DNA from: Allobacillus saliphilus
GTDB lineage: Bacteria > Bacillota > Bacilli > Bacillales > Alkalibacillaceae
NCBI RefSeq assembly: GCF_018138385.1
Contig: NZ_JAGSIE010000010.1
Location: forward strand, 1 to 64,000
Reading direction: 5' to 3'
Length of the DNA stretch: 64,000 nt
This document shows, piece by piece, positions 8,254 through 20,355 of this stretch. Each line of letters opens with the position of its first letter. Positions within the stretch are counted from its first letter, which is position 1. The position numbers were made by a program, and so were the translations under genes. The notes beneath the pieces are model-generated. The model was not told where the DNA came from. It was given only the letters and a program-made list of their open reading frames with translations, and searched no databases.

Positions 8254-9213
8254 TTATTTCAGACCCTTTTTCGTTGCGTTCGGTTTCTGTGCGACGATTG
8301 AAACCCAATCATCTAATTCTTTCGTCTCAATAACTTGAAAACCTTTTTCTGTTAAATCATTTAAGACTTCTTGTTTCTTTTTCTGGATGATTCCAGAAGT
8401 AATCAGGAGTCCATTTGGTTTTAACAAATGAAAAGCATCTTCAGTCAACTGAATGATAATCTCAGCTAAAATATTGGATACGATGACATCTGGTTCATAT
8501 TGAACGTTTTTCAATAAATCATTCTTCTGTACGGTAATCAACTCATCTGTCTGATTTAATGTCGAGTTGTTTTGTGTACTTGTAACTGCTACCTCGTCCA
8601 GATCGAACGCATAAACGTGTGAAGCACCTAGCTTTGCTGCAGCTATACTGAGAATGCCTGAACCAGATCCGACATCGAGTACAAGATTGTTTGGTTTTAA
8701 GAAACGTTCCAATGCTTGCAAGCTTAAAACCGTTGTTGGATGTGTTCCTGTGCCAAATGCCATTCCAGGATCCAATTCAATAATCAATTCGTTCGACGAT
8801 GGTTGATAATCCTCCCATGTCGGTTTGATTGTGATATGATCAGACACTTTAACCGGTTTATAGTATTTCTTCCATGCTGTTGACCAATCTTCCTCATGAA
8901 CTTCCGAGATGGTCACTTCATTCCGCCCAATTGGTATATTAAAGTTTGGCAATTCACTGATCGACTGCTTGATGAAAGACACTTTTTCAGCCAGTGAATC
9001 ATCTGTTGGTAAATAAGATTTTACATATACGCCATCATCGGGATAATTTGAAGCATCTAGCTCATAGATTGTACCGTATAAGGTAACATGATCTTTATAT
9101 AAGTCTTGCGGATCGACAATCACAACACCACTTGCCCCAGCTTCTTGGAATATATGAGAAACAGCTTCAATTGCTTCATTTGTTGTGTGTATCTTAATCT
9201 CTGACCATGTCAT
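8254..9213 (-). CDS. prmA: Ribosomal protein L11 methyltransferase
   Basis: PrmA trimethylates lysines of ribosomal protein uL11. The 319-residue protein has an N-terminal substrate domain (MTWSEIKIHTTNEA) and a SAM-binding Rossmann fold (LDVGSGSGILSIAAAKLGA, about residues 180-200, and SNILAEII). The ATG at 9211-9213 gives the usual family start; an in-frame TTG lies just upstream. No strong ribosome site is visible before either, so the exact start is less certain than the identity. It follows dnaJ by about 30 bases. Confidence 0.94.
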   Translation of the reverse strand: MTWSEIKIHTTNEAIEAVSHIFQEAGASGVVIVDPQDLYKDHVTLYGTIYELDASNYPDDGVYVKSYLPTDDSLAEKVSFIKQSISELPNFNIPIGRNEVTISEVHEEDWSTAWKKYYKPVKVSDHITIKPTWEDYQPSSNELIIELDPGMAFGTGTHPTTVLSLQALERFLKPNNLVLDVGSGSGILSIAAAKLGASHVYAFDLDEVAVTSTQNNSTLNQTDELITVQKNDLLKNVQYEPDVIVSNILAEIIIQLTEDAFHLLKPNGLLITSGIIQKKKQEVLNDLTEKGFQVIETKELDDWVSIVAQKPNATKKGLK

Positions 9214-9245
9214 CAATGAATCGCCAACTTTCTTTTACAACTTTA

Positions 9246-10379
9246 TTAATCACCTTTAAAGGCTCTCTTCATTCGTTGAAACAAATTGTCATGATGTTCA
9301 TCTAGCGTTTCGTCACTTTCCATTTCATGTAGTTCTCTAAGCAGTTCTTTTTGTCGATCATTTAATTGTTTTGGAACCATTACTTTCACTAGAATATGTT
9401 GATCGCCTTGACCATAACCGTGAACATTCGGTACACCTTTTCCTTTTAGACGGAAATGTGTGCCTGTTTGTGTTCCACTTGGTATTTTGAACTTAACTTT
9501 GCCATGAACTGTTGGAACTTCTACCTCATCACCAAGTGCAGCTTGCGCATAAGTGATTGGCATTTCACAAAGGATATCATCGCCATCGCGTTCAAAGAAC
9601 TCATGGTTTTTGACTCGAATGACGACAAACAAGTCTCCCGGTGGTCCTCCGTTTTCGCCAGGATTTCCTTCCCCGCTAACTCGAATTTGCTGACCATCGT
9701 CAATTCCTGCTGGAATATTAATCTCTATTTTCTTTCTTTTGCGCACAGAACCTTTACCACCACAAGTTGAACATTTTTGCTCTACTTGTTTTCCTGTTCC
9801 GCTACAATAATGACAAGCTCGGCGGTTGACGACTCTGCCAAAAGGCGTATCCTGTGTTTCATTCAACTGACCTGTTCCTTGACAGTGTGGACAAGTGTTT
9901 ACATTCGTTCCAGGCTTCGCACCGGAACCTTCACACGTATCACATGTTTCTTCTTTCGGTATATGAATAGCTGTTTCTTTTCCAAAGACAGCTTCTTCAA
10001 AATCAAGTTCCATCGTATATTGAAGGTCTTGACCTTTTTGAGGAGCGTTCGGATCTCTTGTACGTCCGCCACCTCCGAAGAACATATCGAAAATGTCCTC
10101 GAAGCCACCGAATCCTCCTGCTCCGAAGCCGCCAGCACCAGAGCCACCTTGGCCTCCTTGCGTACCCGCATGGCCAAACTGGTCATATTGTGCTCTCTTC
10201 TGTTCATTGCCAAGAACTTCATATGCTTCTTTTGCTTCTTTAAATTTATCAGCCGCATCCTCTTCTTTATTCACATCAGGATGGTACTTTCGCGCTAATT
10301 TTCGATAAGCCTTTTTAATTTCGTCCTTAGAGGCATCTTTAGAGACCCCCAAGATTTCATAATAATCTCTTTTACTCAT
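9246..10379 (-). CDS. dnaJ: Chaperone DnaJ
   Basis: DnaJ is the Hsp40 cochaperone that delivers substrates to DnaK and stimulates its ATPase. Order: J domain (1-70, with HPD), Gly/Phe-rich linker (75-110), four CxxCxGxG zinc repeats (about 145-215), and the C-terminal peptide-binding domain. The ATG at 10377-10379 (MSKRDYYEI) gives 377 residues and has AGGAG nine bases upstream; an upstream in-frame ATG overlaps that ribosome site and is rejected. A terminator separates it from dnaK, so it may also have its own promoter. Confidence 0.97.
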   Translation of the reverse strand: MSKRDYYEILGVSKDASKDEIKKAYRKLARKYHPDVNKEEDAADKFKEAKEAYEVLGNEQKRAQYDQFGHAGTQGGQGGSGAGGFGAGGFGGFEDIFDMFFGGGGRTRDPNAPQKGQDLQYTMELDFEEAVFGKETAIHIPKEETCDTCEGSGAKPGTNVNTCPHCQGTGQLNETQDTPFGRVVNRRACHYCSGTGKQVEQKCSTCGGKGSVRKRKKIEINIPAGIDDGQQIRVSGEGNPGENGGPPGDLFVVIRVKNHEFFERDGDDILCEMPITYAQAALGDEVEVPTVHGKVKFKIPSGTQTGTHFRLKGKGVPNVHGYGQGDQHILVKVMVPKQLNDRQKELLRELHEMESDETLDEHHDNLFQRMKRAFKGD

Positions 10380-10562
10380 GAGACCACTCTCCTGCATCGT
10401 ATAACATAAAATTTATCATAACATTAGATGATTTCCTTCTGCAATGTAAAGTCGGTTTCGATGACCGATTTTAGCTTGGCTTATTATTTAAAACTTGGTT
10501 CATTCTAGTTTATCTGAAATACAGATGACAAACGTGTTGCTAGATATAGAGAAAATCACCTT

Positions 10563-10602
10563 AAAAAAAGCCAAAGCCAGTAAGTTGACTTTGACTTTTT
10601 TT
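10563..10602 (-). terminator. Terminator after dnaK
   Basis: A 13-bp stem with G-T pairs (AAAGTCAAAGTCA on the minus strand pairing with TGGCTTTGGCTTT) runs into seven Ts. It lies about 20 bases after the dnaK stop and should reduce transcription into dnaJ. Confidence 0.8.
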
Positions 10603-10622
10603 AAACCTTTTACACATGAAGC

Positions 10623-13101
<2,479 letters not shown>

Positions 13102-13189
13102 CTCCTCATGTAACGCTTCCTAGATTTCCAATTGTTAAATATATCATCTATCAACTAAAAATCAACCAGTAAGGATTGACACTTAGTAA

Positions 13190-14221
13190 TTAATTTTCGT
13201 CATACCACGACTTTAAGGATTGGCTCATTTGCTTACTCCATAACTGAAGCATGGCAACAGCTTTCGCATAATCCATTCGAGTTGGCCCAAGTAAAGCAAT
13301 CGTACCCACTTGGTCTTCTCCAATTGTATAGGTAGACGTAATTAATGATAGGTCATTTAATGCCTCAATTTTATTTTCGCGTCCGATAAAAATATGGGTT
13401 CCTTCTTCTTTCGATTTTAAAAGAGGCGCAATTTGTTCTTCACTTTCCATCATGCTAAACAAAATTTTAATCTTTTCAATATCATTGAACTCTGGTTGAT
13501 TCAGCATATTCCCTTTTCCGCTTACATATAAATTAGTCGGCAAGTCGATCAATAAGGCTTCCTCTAACAAATGATAGGCTTGTGAAAAATCGGACGTATA
13601 TTGTTTGATTAACCCTCTAACTTCTTTTTTAATCATCCGATCCAAATAGACTAACGGTACTCCGACAAGCTTTTCATTTAAAATATTGACCGTTTTTTCA
13701 AGGTCAGATTGGTCTAATCCTTGAGGAATAACAAAGGAACGGTGTTCAACATGACCCGTATCCGTCACAAGGATTGCAATCGCTGAATGCTGATTTAGAG
13801 GAACGATTTGTACTTGCTTTAACTTGGTTTCGAAAATTTCTGGACCAAGAACCAATGTCATGTACTGCGTCAATTCAGATAGAATGTTAGCGGAGTTTTC
13901 CATCACTCGTTCCAATTCAATCATCTTATGGCTAAAGTACTTATTAATCCGCTTGATTTCATCTTTCGTCAATTTCAACGGATCCATTAGATGGTCTACA
14001 TAGAAACGGTAACCCTTTTCCGATGGCATTCTTCCTGAAGATGAATGGGTTTTTTGCAAGAAACCCAACTCCTCTAAATCAGCCATTTCATTGCGGATTG
14101 TTGCTGGACTAAACCCTACTTGCTCCTTTTTAGCTATATTTCTGGAGCCAATCGGTTGTGCAGTATCAACAAACTCATCCACGATGACTTTCAATATTAA
14201 CAATTGGCGATCTGTAAGCAT
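13190..14221 (-). CDS. hrcA: Heat-inducible transcription repressor HrcA
   Basis: HrcA binds the CIRCE operator and represses class I heat-shock genes, with activity set by GroE. The 343-residue protein has an N-terminal winged helix (MLTDRQLLILKVIVDEFV, GFSPATIRNEMADLEELGFL) and the GAF-like HrcA core. It is the first gene of the hrcA-grpE-dnaK operon and has a perfect CIRCE 15 bases before its start, so it represses itself. Confidence 0.98.
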   Translation of the reverse strand: MLTDRQLLILKVIVDEFVDTAQPIGSRNIAKKEQVGFSPATIRNEMADLEELGFLQKTHSSSGRMPSEKGYRFYVDHLMDPLKLTKDEIKRINKYFSHKMIELERVMENSANILSELTQYMTLVLGPEIFETKLKQVQIVPLNQHSAIAILVTDTGHVEHRSFVIPQGLDQSDLEKTVNILNEKLVGVPLVYLDRMIKKEVRGLIKQYTSDFSQAYHLLEEALLIDLPTNLYVSGKGNMLNQPEFNDIEKIKILFSMMESEEQIAPLLKSKEEGTHIFIGRENKIEALNDLSLITSTYTIGEDQVGTIALLGPTRMDYAKAVAMLQLWSKQMSQSLKSWYDEN

Positions 14222-14235
14222 TTAACTCACCTCTG

Positions 14236-14262
14236 TTAGCACTCTTTTCATTCGAGTGCTAA
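14236..14262. promoter_or_regulatory. CIRCE operator (HrcA binding site)
   Basis: TTAGCACTC (14236-14244), nine bases, then GAGTGCTAA (14254-14262): a perfect match to the CIRCE consensus, lying between the hrcA promoter and start codon. Confidence 0.98.
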
Positions 14263-14272
14263 TGCTATTATT

Positions 14273-14301
14273 AAATTATCAAAAACCATTTTACCTGTCA
14301 A
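14273..14301 (-). promoter_or_regulatory. SigA promoter of the hrcA-grpE-dnaK operon
   Basis: A perfect TTGACA -35 box (14296-14301) lies within the last codons of hemW. The -10 is either GATAAT at 15-base spacing (14275-14280) or TAATTT at 17 (14273-14278). The CIRCE lies immediately downstream. Confidence 0.75.
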
Positions 14302-15451
14302 TAAGAGTGATTTGATTTTCATCCAATAAGAACGAGGAGAATACTTCATTACCGAACATTAATCCTTGTCGAGTCATACGAATGGTATCTTTATCATAAT
14401 AAATCCACTCTTTTTGACTTAATCGCTCTATCTCTTTACGATAAATATCGAATAAGGAAATGCTATACTTAAGTTGAAACAGCGTATCAGAAACGCCGCT
14501 TCTTCTTCGCAATCCGAGAAACATTTCTTCTTCAATCTTTTCTCTTTTCGTAATGTCATCGACATGCAAAATTGGCTTTTTTCCATCGTTAATTGCTTTA
14601 ATATAATGATTTACCGGCCGGTAATTGACATATCGTTCATCGTTTAAATAGCCATGTGCTCCAGACCCAAATGCGTAGTAGGTTGCATTGCTCCAATAGG
14701 TCAAATTATGTTGGCTTTCAAAGCCTTTCTTTGCATAATTACTAATTTCATAATGATTTAAACCGTTGTTTTCCATCATGTCCATCAATGTAATCAACAT
14801 ATCTGCTTCTGTTTCTTCTGGTGGTTTATTCAATTTTCCTTGTTGATGTCGCATGTGGAATACAGTACGTGGTTCAATTTGCAATGCGTAAGATGAATAA
14901 TGAGGCAAATCATAGGATATTGCCTGGGTTAATGTTTGTTTAAAATGATCCAACGTTTGATCTGGAAGCGCATAAATAAAATCCATGCTAATATTCGTCA
15001 AATCATGATGCTGTAATAAATGAACAGCCTGATTAACTTCCTCAACGGTATGAAGCCTGTTCATTTGTTTCAGATACTCATCATCCAACACTTGCACTCC
15101 AAGCGAAACGCGGTTGACACCGAATTCTTTCATAACTTTCACATGTTCTTCTGTAAACTCGCCTGGATTTGCCTCAATTGTAAACTCCTCAACTTTATCA
15201 ACGTTAAAATAGGTTAATATCGATTTCATTAGTGTTGTCAATTGCTTTGGATTTAAACTCGTCGGGGTACCTCCACCGATATAAATTGTACGTACCGTTT
15301 TTTGTTGTTTTCCTATATATAACTCCATTTCCTTATCTAAAGCTTTCAAGTAATCATCTGCCAATGATTGATTATAGTACATTTTTGCAAAATCACAGTA
15401 ATGGCAAATTTCATGGCAAAAAGGAATATGAATATATGCTGCGTTTGTCAT
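14291..15451 (-). CDS. hemW: Radical SAM heme chaperone HemW
   Basis: The 386-residue protein has a radical-SAM core near its N-terminus (HIPFCHEICHYCDF, a CxxxCxxC cluster around residues 12-19), GGGTPTSL, and a C-terminal HemN-like domain. Once annotated as coproporphyrinogen III oxidase, this shorter family is HemW, a heme-binding chaperone. It lies between lepA and hrcA as in B. subtilis. A repeat element and a terminator separate it from lepA, so it probably has its own promoter here. Confidence 0.93.
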   Translation of the reverse strand: MTNAAYIHIPFCHEICHYCDFAKMYYNQSLADDYLKALDKEMELYIGKQQKTVRTIYIGGGTPTSLNPKQLTTLMKSILTYFNVDKVEEFTIEANPGEFTEEHVKVMKEFGVNRVSLGVQVLDDEYLKQMNRLHTVEEVNQAVHLLQHHDLTNISMDFIYALPDQTLDHFKQTLTQAISYDLPHYSSYALQIEPRTVFHMRHQQGKLNKPPEETEADMLITLMDMMENNGLNHYEISNYAKKGFESQHNLTYWSNATYYAFGSGAHGYLNDERYVNYRPVNHYIKAINDGKKPILHVDDITKREKIEEEMFLGLRRRSGVSDTLFQLKYSISLFDIYRKEIERLSQKEWIYYDKDTIRMTRQGLMFGNEVFSSFLLDENQITLIDR

Positions 15452-15476
15452 CGGTAACCTTCTTTCTTCGAGACAG

Positions 15477-15614
15477 TATGTTAAATCTATTGCAGATTTT
15501 CCATCCGCTACCGGTGGACGCTTTTACCCGCAGGAGTCGCCACCTTCGCTTCTCACAATTCAACATTGATATTCATTTTAAATTGATAATCTCAACATCG
15601 AATTTTAACAGTTC
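15477..15614. repeat. Terminal-inverted-repeat element, internally deleted copy
   Basis: This shares the core ends of the element at 31789-31993. The outer left part (TATGTTAAATCTATTGCAG) is related, CCGCTACCGGTGGACGCTTT joins directly to CCCGCAGGAGTCGCCACCTT and CGCTTCTCACAATTCAAC, and the right end (CTCAACATCGAATTTTAAC) is degenerate. The GC-rich middle of the full copy, about 65 bases, is missing. It fills most of the lepA-hemW gap. Confidence 0.75.
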
Positions 15615-15620
15615 AATAAA

Positions 15621-15652
15621 CAAAGAAAAGGGCGACCGAATTGGCCTGCCCT
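15621..15652 (-). terminator. Terminator overlapping the lepA stop codon
   Basis: On the minus strand AGGGC and GCCCT flank an inner CCAATTCGG palindrome-like loop and run into TTTTCTTT. The stem begins inside the lepA stop codon, so lepA and hemW are probably not efficiently co-transcribed. Confidence 0.6.
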
Positions 15653-17465
15653 AGTCGTCGTCATCCATTTCAAGTACGGACATAAATGCCTCTTGTGGGA
15701 TTTCGACTTTTCCAACCATTTTCATTCGTTTCTTACCTTCTTTTTGCTTCTCCAATAATTTTCTCTTTCTCGATATATCTCCACCGTAACATTTCGATAA
15801 AACGTTTTTACGCATGGCTTTAATTGTTGTCCGAGCAATAATTTTATTTCCGATTGCTGCTTGAACCGGTACTTCAAATTGTTGCCTTGGAATAATCTTT
15901 TTCAACTTTTCAGCAATATGCTTTCCTCGATGAAATGCAAAGTCCCTATGAACAATGAAAGATAGAGCATCGACAGATTCACCGTTTAATAAAATGTCCA
16001 TTTTAACCAAATTCGAAACTTGATAGCCCTTAAAGTCATAATCAAATGAAGCGTATCCCTTCGTTTGTGACTTTAATTGGTCAAAGAAATCATAGACGAT
16101 TTCTGACAAAGGAATTTCGTACGTAATATTTACACGGTTTTCATCTAAATATTGCATATCCTTGAATTGACCACGTTTTTTCTGACAAATTTCCATTACC
16201 GCACCGACAAAATCATTTGGAACCATAATGGTCGCTTCAACATAAGGCTCTTTAATTTCTGATACTTCCTGTGGATCTGGTAGCATAGATGGATTATCAA
16301 CATGGATAATTTCACCATCATTTAATTGAACTTCATAAATAACACTTGGTGCTGTCGTAATCAAGTCAATGTTGAATTCTCTTTCAATTCTTTCTTGAAT
16401 AATTTCCATGTGTAAAAGTCCAAGAAATCCACAACGGAATCCAAAACCGAGCGCTTGCGAAGTTTCCGCTTCATATTGTAAAGACGAGTCATTAAGCTCT
16501 AAGCGTTCTAGCGCCTCGCGTAAGTCATTGTATTTATCCGCATCTACTGGATACAAACCACAAAAAACCATTGGATTCATTTTTTTGTAACCAGGTAATG
16601 GTTCGGACGCTGGGTTGTTCGCTAATGTAATCGTATCCCCAACCCGAGAATCTCCTACGTCTTTAATTGATGCTGTTAAGAATCCAACGTCACCAACAGT
16701 AAGCTCTTCTTTCTCGACAGGACTTGGTGTGAAAACTCCTAGCCCGTTTACTTCGAATGTTTTACCAGTCTGCATCATTTGGATTTTATCGCCTTTTTTT
16801 AGGCTGCCTTCTTTTATACAAATATAAGCAATGACACCGCGGTAAGAATCATACAAAGAATCAAAAATCAAAGCTTTTGTTGGCTCTTCTTCATCTCCAG
16901 CCGGAGCAGGTATATCTGTCACAATACGTTCTAAAATTTCATCTATACCTTTTCCTGCTTTTGCAGAAGCCAAGATAGCATCATCCGCGGGTATCCCGAT
17001 GACATCTTCTATCTCTTGTTTCACACGTTCTGGGTCTGCACTTGGTAAGTCAACTTTATTAATAACTGGAATGATTTCCAAATCGTTATCCAAAGCTAAA
17101 TAAACGTTTGCAAGTGTTTGGGCTTCAATACCTTGCGCTGCGTCAACGACTAGGATCGCCCCTTCACAAGCTGCCAGACTACGTGATACTTCATATGTAA
17201 AGTCGACGTGTCCAGGCGTATCGATCAAATGAAATAAATAATCTTCACCATCTTGATCCGTATATCCTAATTGTACGGCATTCAATTTGATGGTTATTCC
17301 ACGTTCTCTCTCCAAATCCATGGCATCAAGAAATTGTTCTTTCATTTCTCTTTGGGTCAACGCATTCGTTCTTTCTAATATGCGATCGGCTAGAGTAGAT
17401 TTACCGTGATCGATATGGGCAATAATTGAAAAATTTCGTACGTTTCTTTTCTTTCTCTCTGTCAA
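15651..17465 (-). CDS. lepA: Elongation factor 4 (LepA)
   Basis: LepA is a ribosome-associated GTPase with roles in back-translocation and 30S assembly. The 604-residue protein has the G domain ([27 protein letters not shown]), the EF-G-like domains, and the LepA-specific C-terminal domain ([21 protein letters not shown]). Length matches the family. It follows yqxA by about 80 bases in the conserved gpr-spoIIP-yqxA-lepA order. Confidence 0.99.
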   Translation of the reverse strand: MTERKKRNVRNFSIIAHIDHGKSTLADRILERTNALTQREMKEQFLDAMDLERERGITIKLNAVQLGYTDQDGEDYLFHLIDTPGHVDFTYEVSRSLAACEGAILVVDAAQGIEAQTLANVYLALDNDLEIIPVINKVDLPSADPERVKQEIEDVIGIPADDAILASAKAGKGIDEILERIVTDIPAPAGDEEEPTKALIFDSLYDSYRGVIAYICIKEGSLKKGDKIQMMQTGKTFEVNGLGVFTPSPVEKEELTVGDVGFLTASIKDVGDSRVGDTITLANNPASEPLPGYKKMNPMVFCGLYPVDADKYNDLREALERLELNDSSLQYEAETSQALGFGFRCGFLGLLHMEIIQERIEREFNIDLITTAPSVIYEVQLNDGEIIHVDNPSMLPDPQEVSEIKEPYVEATIMVPNDFVGAVMEICQKKRGQFKDMQYLDENRVNITYEIPLSEIVYDFFDQLKSQTKGYASFDYDFKGYQVSNLVKMDILLNGESVDALSFIVHRDFAFHRGKHIAEKLKKIIPRQQFEVPVQAAIGNKIIARTTIKAMRKNVLSKCYGGDISRKRKLLEKQKEGKKRMKMVGKVEIPQEAFMSVLEMDDDD

Positions 17466-17544
17466 ACTGCATCACTCCTGTAATTCGCGAAAATACGCTA
17501 GCTTGATTATAGCAATACAATCGACAACATTCAATTGATTTTCG

Positions 17545-17835
17545 TTACCAGAATAGCAAAGAAAATCGATGAAGGAATTCGAACAGGAATGAGAACAAGC
17601 TTTTTAGTCCTGTTTCCAAAAAGCTAGCAATCATGAATAGCTCGCTTCCTTTAGGCTTCTCATTTAATTGCTTCGTATGTTTTACTTCAAACGATTCAAC
17701 ACCCTGTTCTTTCTTGTCCAGTTCCGTTTCATTCGCTATAACTTCTGTTGTAGTAGGTTCGGCGTGCTTTCCGAAAGACACACCGACCTGAAAGATAAAG
17801 AACAAAACAATGAGAATACCTAAAAGTCTTAACAT
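17545..17835 (-). CDS. yqxA: YqxA-like small membrane protein (DUF3679)
   Basis: The 96-residue protein has an N-terminal hydrophobic segment (about residues 3-21), a polar middle, and a second hydrophobic stretch at the C-terminus (about 70-96). Sequence identity to known proteins is modest; the call rests mainly on position between spoIIP and lepA, where B. subtilis has yqxA, and on topology. Its function is unknown. It starts two bases after the spoIIP stop and is probably co-expressed with it. Confidence 0.7.
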   Translation of the reverse strand: MLRLLGILIVLFFIFQVGVSFGKHAEPTTTEVIANETELDKKEQGVESFEVKHTKQLNEKPKGSELFMIASFLETGLKSLFSFLFEFLHRFSLLFW

Positions 17836-17837
17836 GA

Positions 17838-18953
17838 TTACACCTCTTCCGCCGTTTTATTGAAATAATAATCTGCAAAAATTTCACTGAAGTACTTAAT
17901 GGTTAAATAAAGTTCTTCAAATGTATTTTCATACCCACCAACCTCAAGAACAATCGAGTTCTCTGCTAAATCTTGGTTATAGACTCCGTTAACCCCAGAT
18001 CCTCTTTTCACTTCCACACCCCGACTTAACGTTGGATATTTTTCTTCAATCCGTTCGTGAAGCTCTGCTGCGAATGCTAAGTTTTTCTCATAATTCTCAT
18101 GTTCGCCACCGATGACAAACATTATCTTCGCGGCCTTTTGACCGTTAATTTCTGTCGTTGTTATATTCCTTGGCTGCGCATCACGATGGATATCGATCAT
18201 AAAACTTAAATCTTCATTGTTTGCTTGCGCTTGTTGAACCACTCTTCGTGCATAATCATATGACTGGTGATAAACCATTCCTTCTTTTTTCAGTTCATTC
18301 CAAATATCCGTTTCATCCACAAACGATTCAATTTGCTGATTCTTTAAGTGTTCACTCATTTTTTTGGAAAGCTTCATAACGTTCTCCGTCTGATGGAAGG
18401 CTTCATCTGGAACTCGACCTTCTGATAGTTCAGGTAAAAAAGACTCTCTATTATGGGAGGTATAAAGGAAAACTGACTCACCGGTATATGTTTGATCTGG
18501 TTTACTGTCCTCAACAATCTCTTCATCTTCAAACAATTCATCTGGTGGAGCTGACTCAATCGACGTCGTAAAGTGGTTCGTTCCACTTCCGCGAATCGCA
18601 ATCGTACTGTTGTTAATAGAAAAGTTCGGTAGCTCATGTCCAAACAACAAGCGAATGTCTTGATACGGCAAACTAGTTACCATTGGCAATAATACGGATG
18701 ATAATGACAGTTGCTCTTCCGATGAAACAATGCCATCCATAATCGGTTGGTCAATCGTTAATAAATGACTGAGTGAAACAGCATCAATGTCAGCTAACCA
18801 TTCATCCATAAATGAATCTTGTCCGTTTGGAATTGGTCTGATCGTAAATGCTGGAATTAATAGCCATAAGACAATAAACAAGACAATAAATAAGACAAAT
18901 GGATTTTTCATTTTCTTTTTAATGTTTTTGGAGTTGAAGAATATTGGATTCAT
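17838..18953 (-). CDS. spoIIP: Stage II sporulation protein P
   Basis: SpoIIP is a peptidoglycan amidase/endopeptidase that, with SpoIID and SpoIIM, thins septal wall and drives engulfment. The 371-residue protein has an N-terminal membrane anchor (about 17-40) and a C-terminal amidase domain (about 150-365) with TSHNRESFLPEL, DIHRDA and a conserved Glu near the end (VLEVGGYENTFEE), consistent with zinc-dependent amidases. It lies downstream of gpr, although a terminator intervenes. It is expected to be expressed during sporulation; no specific promoter was identified. Confidence 0.95.
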   Translation of the reverse strand: MNPIFFNSKNIKKKMKNPFVLFIVLFIVLWLLIPAFTIRPIPNGQDSFMDEWLADIDAVSLSHLLTIDQPIMDGIVSSEEQLSLSSVLLPMVTSLPYQDIRLLFGHELPNFSINNSTIAIRGSGTNHFTTSIESAPPDELFEDEEIVEDSKPDQTYTGESVFLYTSHNRESFLPELSEGRVPDEAFHQTENVMKLSKKMSEHLKNQQIESFVDETDIWNELKKEGMVYHQSYDYARRVVQQAQANNEDLSFMIDIHRDAQPRNITTTEINGQKAAKIMFVIGGEHENYEKNLAFAAELHERIEEKYPTLSRGVEVKRGSGVNGVYNQDLAENSIVLEVGGYENTFEELYLTIKYFSEIFADYYFNKTAEEV

Positions 18954-19031
18954 GTTTTATTTCAACCTCTCTAGTAAAGTTCTATTAAAACTCTATTCGA
19001 GAGATTCAGATGATAGAACGTCGAATCAACG

Positions 19032-19086
19032 AAAAATAAAAACCCCTGTTAGGACCTATTTCAAAACGTCCATTACAGGGGTTCAA
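19032..19086 (-). terminator. Terminator after gpr
   Basis: GAACCCCTGT and ACAGGGGTTTTT on the minus strand form the stem, with a longer loop containing GGAC/GTCC pairs, then a T tract. It separates gpr from spoIIP. Confidence 0.75.
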
Positions 19087-19104
19087 GAATTGTATGGCTT
19101 TACT

Positions 19105-20193
19105 TTATAAATAATCGTTAGCATTCTGTTCATCGATGGATGCATGAAGTCCTTGATTCAGTCCATTGGCGATAACCATACTCAATTCCTCAATTACTTC
19201 GTCGACTTCTTTTGGGGTAACCATTAAATTATGACCGATTGGATGGAGTACTTCTTGAATCAGTTGGCGTTTCTCCTCCTCGCCTAAAGCGCCGATCACT
19301 CCCATGAATTTCTTTCTTGTTTCCTCATCTGGTAAGTCTTCTGGTTTTAAAAGCTTTCGCTTACCGAATGACATTCCCGCAGGTGTCAACGCTTTGCTTG
19401 CTCGACCTTGCTCAGAGATTTCCCGACCAAAATGCTTGAGCATATAATCAATCGTGTCACTCGTAATTGTGACAGCATCAACTACTGTCGGTACACCTAT
19501 TGAAAATACAGGAACATTCAAAGTAGCTTCACTAACTTCTTTTCGATTATTACCTACCCCGGAGCCCGGATGTATTCCTGTATCAGACATTTGGATTGTA
19601 GCATTCACGCGGTTGATACTCCTTGCAGCAAGGGCGTCAATAACAATAATGAAATCAGGCTTAGACTGTTTTGTAACACCGAAAATCATATCACTCGTCT
19701 CAATTCCGGTCATTCCCATTACACCTGGGGTAAAAGCTGCTATCGGACGGACACCTTTTTCAACCGAATCGGGATGTAGCTTGAACAGATGGGCATTCAC
19801 GTATGTTTTATTGACCGTTCTTGGTCCTAAAGCGTCTGGTGTTATATATTCATTTCCGAGACCGACAATTAAACAACGTGCATCATTTGGGATTTCATGC
19901 TTTTGAATCAATCGGCTTAGCTCTTTAGCCATCATCGTGCTTATTTGGTTCATAAAGTCGGATTTTAATTCCCGCAACTTTTGAGATTCCAACGTGACAT
20001 ATTCTCCCGGACTTTTGCCTACACGTTTACTGCCTTCTTCATCAATTTCAACACGTGTTAATTTGACATCGTCTGCTTGAAATTCTCGAATAATGATTCC
20101 ATCAAGCTCGTGTTCTTTTTCTGGATTTTTCTCAACAAACATCTCTTTTGCTTCAACCGCTAAATCTGTACGTAATCTGTATTCATTTTCCAT
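19105..20193 (-). CDS. gpr: Germination protease (GPR)
   Basis: GPR degrades small acid-soluble spore proteins early in germination. The 362-residue protein begins with a short propeptide before TDLAVEA, the family autoprocessing region, then the conserved aspartate-containing protease domain (LIVGLGNEYITPDALGP, GIETSDMIFGV, TGIHPGSGVGNNRKE). Length is slightly below the B. subtilis zymogen. It is divergent from rpsT, the conserved arrangement. Forespore expression is expected from the family; no convincing SigF/SigG promoter was seen. Confidence 0.97.
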   Translation of the reverse strand: MENEYRLRTDLAVEAKEMFVEKNPEKEHELDGIIIREFQADDVKLTRVEIDEEGSKRVGKSPGEYVTLESQKLRELKSDFMNQISTMMAKELSRLIQKHEIPNDARCLIVGLGNEYITPDALGPRTVNKTYVNAHLFKLHPDSVEKGVRPIAAFTPGVMGMTGIETSDMIFGVTKQSKPDFIIVIDALAARSINRVNATIQMSDTGIHPGSGVGNNRKEVSEATLNVPVFSIGVPTVVDAVTITSDTIDYMLKHFGREISEQGRASKALTPAGMSFGKRKLLKPEDLPDEETRKKFMGVIGALGEEEKRQLIQEVLHPIGHNLMVTPKEVDEVIEELSMVIANGLNQGLHASIDEQNANDYL

Positions 20194-20276
20194 ATAAAAC
20201 CCTCCGATCTCTGTTTCTTAGTCTGTTCTAAACTTCCTATTTTAATCGCAAGCGTTTTCATCTTAGAAGTAATTTA

Positions 20277-20305
20277 TTGAAATTTCCGCAAACCTTTGTT
20301 ACAAT
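20277..20305 (+). promoter_or_regulatory. SigA promoter of rpsT
   Basis: TTGAAA (20277-20282) and TACAAT (20300-20305) at 17-base spacing, with an extended TG before the -10. Transcription should start near 20312. Confidence 0.8.
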
Positions 20306-20310
20306 ATTTT

Positions 20311-20334
20311 TTGTCCAAGATATTGCTTGGACAA
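20311..20334 (+). promoter_or_regulatory. Perfect 9-bp hairpin at the 5' end of rpsT mRNA
   Basis: TTGTCCAAG (20311-20319) pairs exactly with CTTGGACAA (20326-20334) around a six-base loop. It begins about where transcription should start and ends six bases before the AGGAGG ribosome site. It could protect the 5' end or mediate S20 feedback; neither is shown. Confidence 0.7.
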
Positions 20335-20355
20335 TTCATCAGGAGGTGAATGAAC

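Noticed and set aside
9899-10308. Alternative frames across dnaJ
   Set aside because: Arise from the Gly-rich and Cys-rich codon composition of DnaJ; no independent signals.
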